A stretch of DNA of 8,058 nt. Source: Alphaproteobacteria bacterium. Lineage in GTDB: Bacteria; Pseudomonadota; Alphaproteobacteria; Puniceispirillales; UBA1172. Location of the stretch: the NCBI GenBank assembly GCA_023259875.1, contig JALRFL010000165.1, forward strand, positions 1 through 8,058, given 5' to 3'. The notes under the pieces were generated by a model. That model was not told the DNA's origin, did no database searches, and saw only the letters and a program-made list of their open reading frames with translations. Both the position numbers and the translations under genes were made by a program. Positions 5,495 through 8,058 of this stretch are shown one piece after another (within the stretch, counting starts at the first letter, position 1; the number at the start of each line of letters is the position of its first letter).

Positions 5495-6562
5495 TCAGGT
5501 CAGCGGTTTGGCCTTGCCGCGTTTGGCGATAGCGTCTTCTAGCCCTTTGATCAATGCCTCCATATCCGCTGGCAGAGGCGTATCAAAGCCCAAGGCTTCG
5601 CCTGTGATGGGATGATCGAAACCAAGATGGCTGGCATGGAGCGCTTGGCGCGGAAAGGCGCGTAATCCGGCTAGGGCATCACGCAGGGCTTGATCTGGCA
5701 TCTGGCCTGCTCGCATGGGGCGGCCATAAGACGGGTCACCAATCACGCCATGGCCGATATGCGCCATATGCACCCGGATTTGATGCGTGCGGCCAGTTTC
5801 CAACACACATTCCACTACCGATGCCAATGGTGGCAAAACCCTTGCCGCATGAATATGGGTGACGGCATCACGCCCGCTGGCAAGGATAGCCATTTTTTTT
5901 CGGTCACGGGTGTTGCGCCCGATGGGGGCGTCAATGGTGGCGTTGCGTTCTTTTAATATCCCCCATACCAGCGCGGTGTATTGCCGGGTCAGATCATGTT
6001 CGGCAAACATCACTGACAGCCTTTGATGCGCTATGGCGGTTTTCGCCGCCACCATGACGCCGCTGGTATCTTTGTCCAGCCGATGCACGATGCCGGGGCG
6101 CGTCTCACCGCCAATGCCGGTTAAACTGTCGCCGCAATGGGCGATCAGCGCATTCACCAAGGTGCCTTGCATAGACCCGGGGGCAGGATGCACCACCATG
6201 CCTGCTGGCTTGTTAATGATGATCAGGTGGTCATCTTCAAACAGGACATCAAGGGGGATGGCTTCCCCTTGGGGAATGGCCGACACGGGTTCAGGCAAGG
6301 TCAATTCACAGACCATCCCCCCTTGAATCGTTAGCGAAGGGTTATGGCTGATCACGCCGTTAATACGCAATTGCCCATCTAGGATTAAGGTTTTCAGCCG
6401 TGACCGCGACAGCCCAGCATAGGGGGACGCGGCCTCATCCTCTGCGGTTTCAAGGAAAATATGATGCTGTTCGGCGCAGGTTTCTGCAAGCCAACGGTCA
6501 ATGCGATCTTGCTTCGCTTCCTCGCCTACGGTAAGTGTCAATAGAGTCAGATTATCATTCAT
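5495..6562 (-). CDS. rluD: RluA/RluD-family 23S rRNA pseudouridine synthase
   Basis: The enzyme converts specific uridines to pseudouridine in 23S rRNA; RluD acts on the helix 69 loop (1911/1915/1917 in E. coli numbering). At 355 residues it has an N-terminal S4 RNA-binding domain (about 15-85, including RSRLKTLILDGQLRING) and the catalytic domain. DDHLIIINKPAGMVVHPAPG at 110-129 precedes GIVHRLDKDTSG at 157-168, in which Asp163 is the expected catalytic nucleophile. Further conserved blocks are LETGRTHQIRVHMAHIGH, GDPSYG and FPRQALHASHLGFDHPITG. Relative to E. coli RluD there are about 18 extra residues (roughly 31-50) inside the S4 domain. The gene precedes rpoH on the same strand and starts 10 bp from the divergent membrane-protein gene, with no clear Shine-Dalgarno of its own. 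RluD is the best guess over RluA/RluC from the S4 domain and whole-length resemblance. Confidence 0.93.
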   Translation of the reverse strand: MNDNLTLLTLTVGEEAKQDRIDRWLAETCAEQHHIFLETAEDEAASPYAGLSRSRLKTLILDGQLRINGVISHNPSLTIQGGMVCELTLPEPVSAIPQGEAIPLDVLFEDDHLIIINKPAGMVVHPAPGSMQGTLVNALIAHCGDSLTGIGGETRPGIVHRLDKDTSGVMVAAKTAIAHQRLSVMFAEHDLTRQYTALVWGILKERNATIDAPIGRNTRDRKKMAILASGRDAVTHIHAARVLPPLASVVECVLETGRTHQIRVHMAHIGHGVIGDPSYGRPMRAGQMPDQALRDALAGLRAFPRQALHASHLGFDHPITGEALGFDTPLPADMEALIKGLEDAIAKRGKAKPLT

Positions 6563-6572
6563 GTGAGGGAAT

Positions 6573-6992
6573 ATGCACCCAAGCGGATCAAATCACCAGC
6601 CAAATCAGCAGGCTAACCCTAATCCTGTGGCCGAAAATGGCAATCACAGCGACGCTTTTTCCCCTCTGCCAGAGCCGGCATGGCTAAAACCTGTCAAAAT
6701 GGCGGTGGTGATTATGTCTGTGCTGATTGTGGTGGGGATAGGGCTTTTGTTCTATGGGCTTGCGGTCAATATCGGCAATTTGCCCTCGGCCTCTGACCAA
6801 ACGGCGGTGATCCACTATCCCAAAGGGCAAAGCCTGCTAGGTAGCAGCATGGCAGAAGACGGCGCGGTGATCCTCAGTTTTGATGATGGCAACGGCGGTA
6901 TCAGCCTGATTAGGGTATCATCTGATCGCCAAGATATGAATGTGATCTTACGGCTTACCCCAACTCATCAACCCCAATTCCGGCTGGAATAA
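6573..6992 (+). CDS. Single-pass membrane protein, likely the small rluD-linked alphaproteobacterial family (DUF6476-like)
   Basis: The protein has 139 residues. The first 35 are polar and rich in Asn, Gln and Pro (HQPNQQANPNP, FSPLPEPAW), probably cytoplasmic. One strong transmembrane helix follows at about 43-67 (MAVVIMSVLIVVGIGLLFYGLAV), then a soluble domain of about 70 residues with beta-rich stretches (GAVILSFDDGNGGISLIRV). The placement, helix near the N-terminus and divergence from rluD recall a conserved alphaproteobacterial family I remember as DUF6476; I cannot verify that here and no function is known to me. The ATG at 6573 is preceded by a good GAGGGA. The start lies only 10 bp from the rluD start, so the two promoters must overlap each other's coding regions. 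The end is 14 bp from the convergent gene downstream. Confidence 0.75.
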   Translation: MHPSGSNHQPNQQANPNPVAENGNHSDAFSPLPEPAWLKPVKMAVVIMSVLIVVGIGLLFYGLAVNIGNLPSASDQTAVIHYPKGQSLLGSSMAEDGAVILSFDDGNGGISLIRVSSDRQDMNVILRLTPTHQPQFRLE

Positions 6993-7006
6993 GCCGCTTG
7001 GCATCC

Positions 7007-7336
7007 TTATCGAATAAAGGATAACAGCGTTTCCTCAAGTGGAAAATCCCCTAATCCTGCGACCTCATAGCCAAAGCTAAGGGGAAATAGATAAAACCGA
7101 ATGACCAAAAAGACAAACCCAGCATAAAGCGGCCGCAGCTTTTCTGTGATCTGGGAGGGGCAAATGCGGTTGGTCAGATGGATTAACGGGTTGCTTAACT
7201 GAACCAACCAGCGCATGGCAAAAAACGGGGATTGATCAGGCAAGGCAACCGATAGCAGAAACCTGCCGATGCAAATCCACATCAAGACGGCAACGGCACT
7301 GTCTAATAAGATTAAGCTCACTGGCCAATATATCAC
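7007..7336 (-). CDS. Small two-helix inner-membrane protein, YggT-like
   Basis: The protein has 109 residues. It begins with GTG, supported by AAGGGG nine bases upstream (about 7350-7345). A hydrophobic helix covers about residues 6-31 (VSLILLDSAVAVLMWICIGR...), and a second covers about 71-88 (AGFVFLVIRFYLFPLSFG). Between them RWLVQLSNPLIHLTNRICP resembles the NP-x(4)-LT-x(3)-P linker of YggT proteins, which have one or two such helix pairs and a poorly defined role in membrane protein assembly, osmotic tolerance and division. The C-terminal half of the YggT signature (PIRRIIP, then GLD) is not obvious, so this is a divergent member or an unrelated small membrane protein. It is divergent from ettA across 174 bp and convergent with the one-helix protein. 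The reading frame is clean and real; the family call is tentative. Confidence 0.65.
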   Translation of the reverse strand: MIYWPVSLILLDSAVAVLMWICIGRFLLSVALPDQSPFFAMRWLVQLSNPLIHLTNRICPSQITEKLRPLYAGFVFLVIRFYLFPLSFGYEVAGLGDFPLEETLLSFIR

Positions 7337-7510
7337 GGCAGAATCCCCTTTGTGGTGCCAATCCCTTTTCCTTTATCCATATCCTATCTTATGCCGCCTC
7401 GTCAAAAGAGAAAGAGGGTTAATCCTGTTCAGCCTATGGATCAAGAAGGCGTTTCATGCTAGATGAGGGGGAGATAATGAAACCGTTCTGAAAACCCTTG
7501 TGAGAAGACC
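7337..7510. other. Divergent intergenic region upstream of ettA
   Basis: This is the spacer of 174 bp between the GTG of the YggT-like gene and the ATG of ettA. It holds the possible minus-strand promoter at 7405-7376 and, near ettA, a tiny frame at 7456-7491 (MLDEGEIMKPF). The internal ATG at 7477 of that frame is preceded by GAGGGGGAG. I saw no convincing plus-strand promoter, terminator or structured RNA. Confidence 0.5.
7376..7405 (-). promoter_or_regulatory. Possible sigma-70-like promoter for the YggT-like gene
   Basis: On the minus strand TTGACG (7405-7400, five of six to TTGACA) is followed after 18 bases by TATGGA (7381-7376, three of six to TATAAT). That would give a leader of roughly 33 bases before the GTG at 7336. 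The -10 is weak and the call rests mainly on the -35. Confidence 0.3.
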
Positions 7511-8058
7511 ATGTCAAATCCCCAATATGTCTATGTGATGAGCCACCTCAGCAAATCTTGGCCGGGGGGAAAAGAGGTATTAAAGGATATTTCCCTGTCT
7601 TTTATGCCCGGGGCAAAGATTGGCGTTTTGGGGATTAACGGGGCTGGTAAATCCACCTTGTTGCGGATCATGGCAGGCATTGAAACCGATTTTCAAGGTG
7701 AGGCATGGTCGGCGGATGGGCTAAAGGTTGGCTATCTGGCACAGGAACCCGAATTGGATAACTCCCTCACGGTTTTAGAAAATGTCCTGCTTGGCATGGG
7801 TGAAAAAAAGGCGCTGGTGGATCGGTTTAATGAAATCAGCGCGCGTTTTGCCGAAGAAATGAGCGATGATGAAATGAACGCTCTGATCGAAGAACAAGGC
7901 GAATTGCAGGAAAAAATTGATAACGCGAACGCATGGGACCTTGAGCGCACCGCGGCGATTGCAATGGATGCCTTGCGCCTGCCGCCCTCAGATGGGGAGG
8001 TCACCAATCTTTCTGGTGGGGAAAAGCGCAGGGTCGCTCTGTGTCAGCTTTTGCTTAG
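7511..8058 (+). CDS. ettA: Energy-dependent translational throttle protein EttA (ABC-F), 3'-truncated
   Basis: EttA is a soluble ABC-F ATPase that binds the ribosomal E site and gates the first elongation step according to the ATP/ADP ratio. The frame runs open from ATG at 7511 (GAGAAG just upstream) to the window end, giving 182 complete codons of about 555 expected. The N-terminus YVYVMSHLSKSWPGGKEVLK resembles the EttA start. LSFMPGAKIGVLGINGAGKS at 29-48 contains Walker A (GINGAGKST, 41-49). LKVGYLAQEPELD supplies the Q-loop region. A helical arm insertion of about 60 residues follows, and LSGGEKRRVALCQLLL from 167 is the ABC signature. The absence of any membrane segment and the wording around Walker A separate it from transporter ATPases. 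Walker B, the linker and the second ATPase domain lie beyond the window. It is divergent from the YggT-like gene. Confidence 0.96.
   Translation, partial: MSNPQYVYVMSHLSKSWPGGKEVLKDISLSFMPGAKIGVLGINGAGKSTLLRIMAGIETDFQGEAWSADGLKVGYLAQEPELDNSLTVLENVLLGMGEKKALVDRFNEISARFAEEMSDDEMNALIEEQGELQEKIDNANAWDLERTAAIAMDALRLPPSDGEVTNLSGGEKRRVALCQLLL

Noticed and set aside
7003..7022. ATCCTT/AAGGAT hairpin as a bidirectional terminator between the two convergent membrane-protein genes
   Set aside because: Only six AT-rich base pairs, an eight-base loop and no U-tract.
7341..7345. GANTC (CcrM-type) sites near promoters, for example 7341-7345 and 6544-6548
   Set aside because: Isolated five-base matches are expected by chance and neither sits in a convincing promoter element.
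7269..7466. Plus-strand frame across the divergent spacer before ettA, and minus-strand 7732-8007 opposite ettA
   Set aside because: The first overlaps a better-supported GTG-started gene with a good ribosome site; the second is antisense to the ABC signature region.

Overview
The window reads as alphaproteobacterial chromosome. The sigma-32 protein, the RluD-type pseudouridine synthase beside it and the small one-helix protein divergent from RluD all look alphaproteobacterial. The intergenic regions carry two exact copies of the TTAA-N7-TTAAC box bound by CtrA in that class. A marine, SAR116-like lineage is my guess from gene style and mid-range GC; the sequence does not prove it.

Layout. 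Bases 1-951 (+) are the C-terminal three quarters of purA. Bases 1035-1652 (+) encode a short orphan adenine-type DNA methyltransferase. On the minus strand, 4370 to 3072 encodes an FRG-domain protein with C-terminal TPRs, followed with a short overlap by an almost pure TPR protein (about 3082 to 1649). Then come rpoH (5389 to 4463) and an rluD-family gene (6562 to 5495), also on the minus strand. A one-helix membrane protein (6573-6992, +) starts 10 bp from rluD. A small two-helix, YggT-like membrane protein (7336 to 7007, -) follows, and the 5' part of ettA (7511 to the end, +) closes the window.

The housekeeping genes are conventional: AMP synthesis, heat-shock sigma factor, 23S rRNA modification and translation gating. 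The interesting part is the accessory block between the ends of purA and rpoH (about 970-4462). Its two transcription units converge and their stop codons overlap. Each is headed by nearly the same 35-bp upstream element in inverted orientation (971-1005 and 4461-4427). Each element contains a GTTAA-N7-TTAAC dyad and, at identical spacing, a TGnTAC-type -10-like motif. The methyltransferase and the FRG/TPR pair therefore look co-regulated, plausibly by the cell-cycle regulator CtrA.

The two TPR genes look like one ancestral protein cut in two. Removing a 37-bp segment bounded by the direct repeat ATGAAT would join them in frame and rebuild a TPR of exactly 34 residues. In the present sequence that segment supplies a Shine-Dalgarno-like AAAGGG and a cluster of start codons just before the upstream stop, so the downstream half is probably made by translational coupling. 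A hairpin before the methyltransferase buries its Shine-Dalgarno sequence in any transcript reading through from purA. The function of the block is unknown. An orphan methylase paired with an FRG/TPR sensor-effector, possibly for defence or cell-cycle-linked methylation, is a hypothesis.
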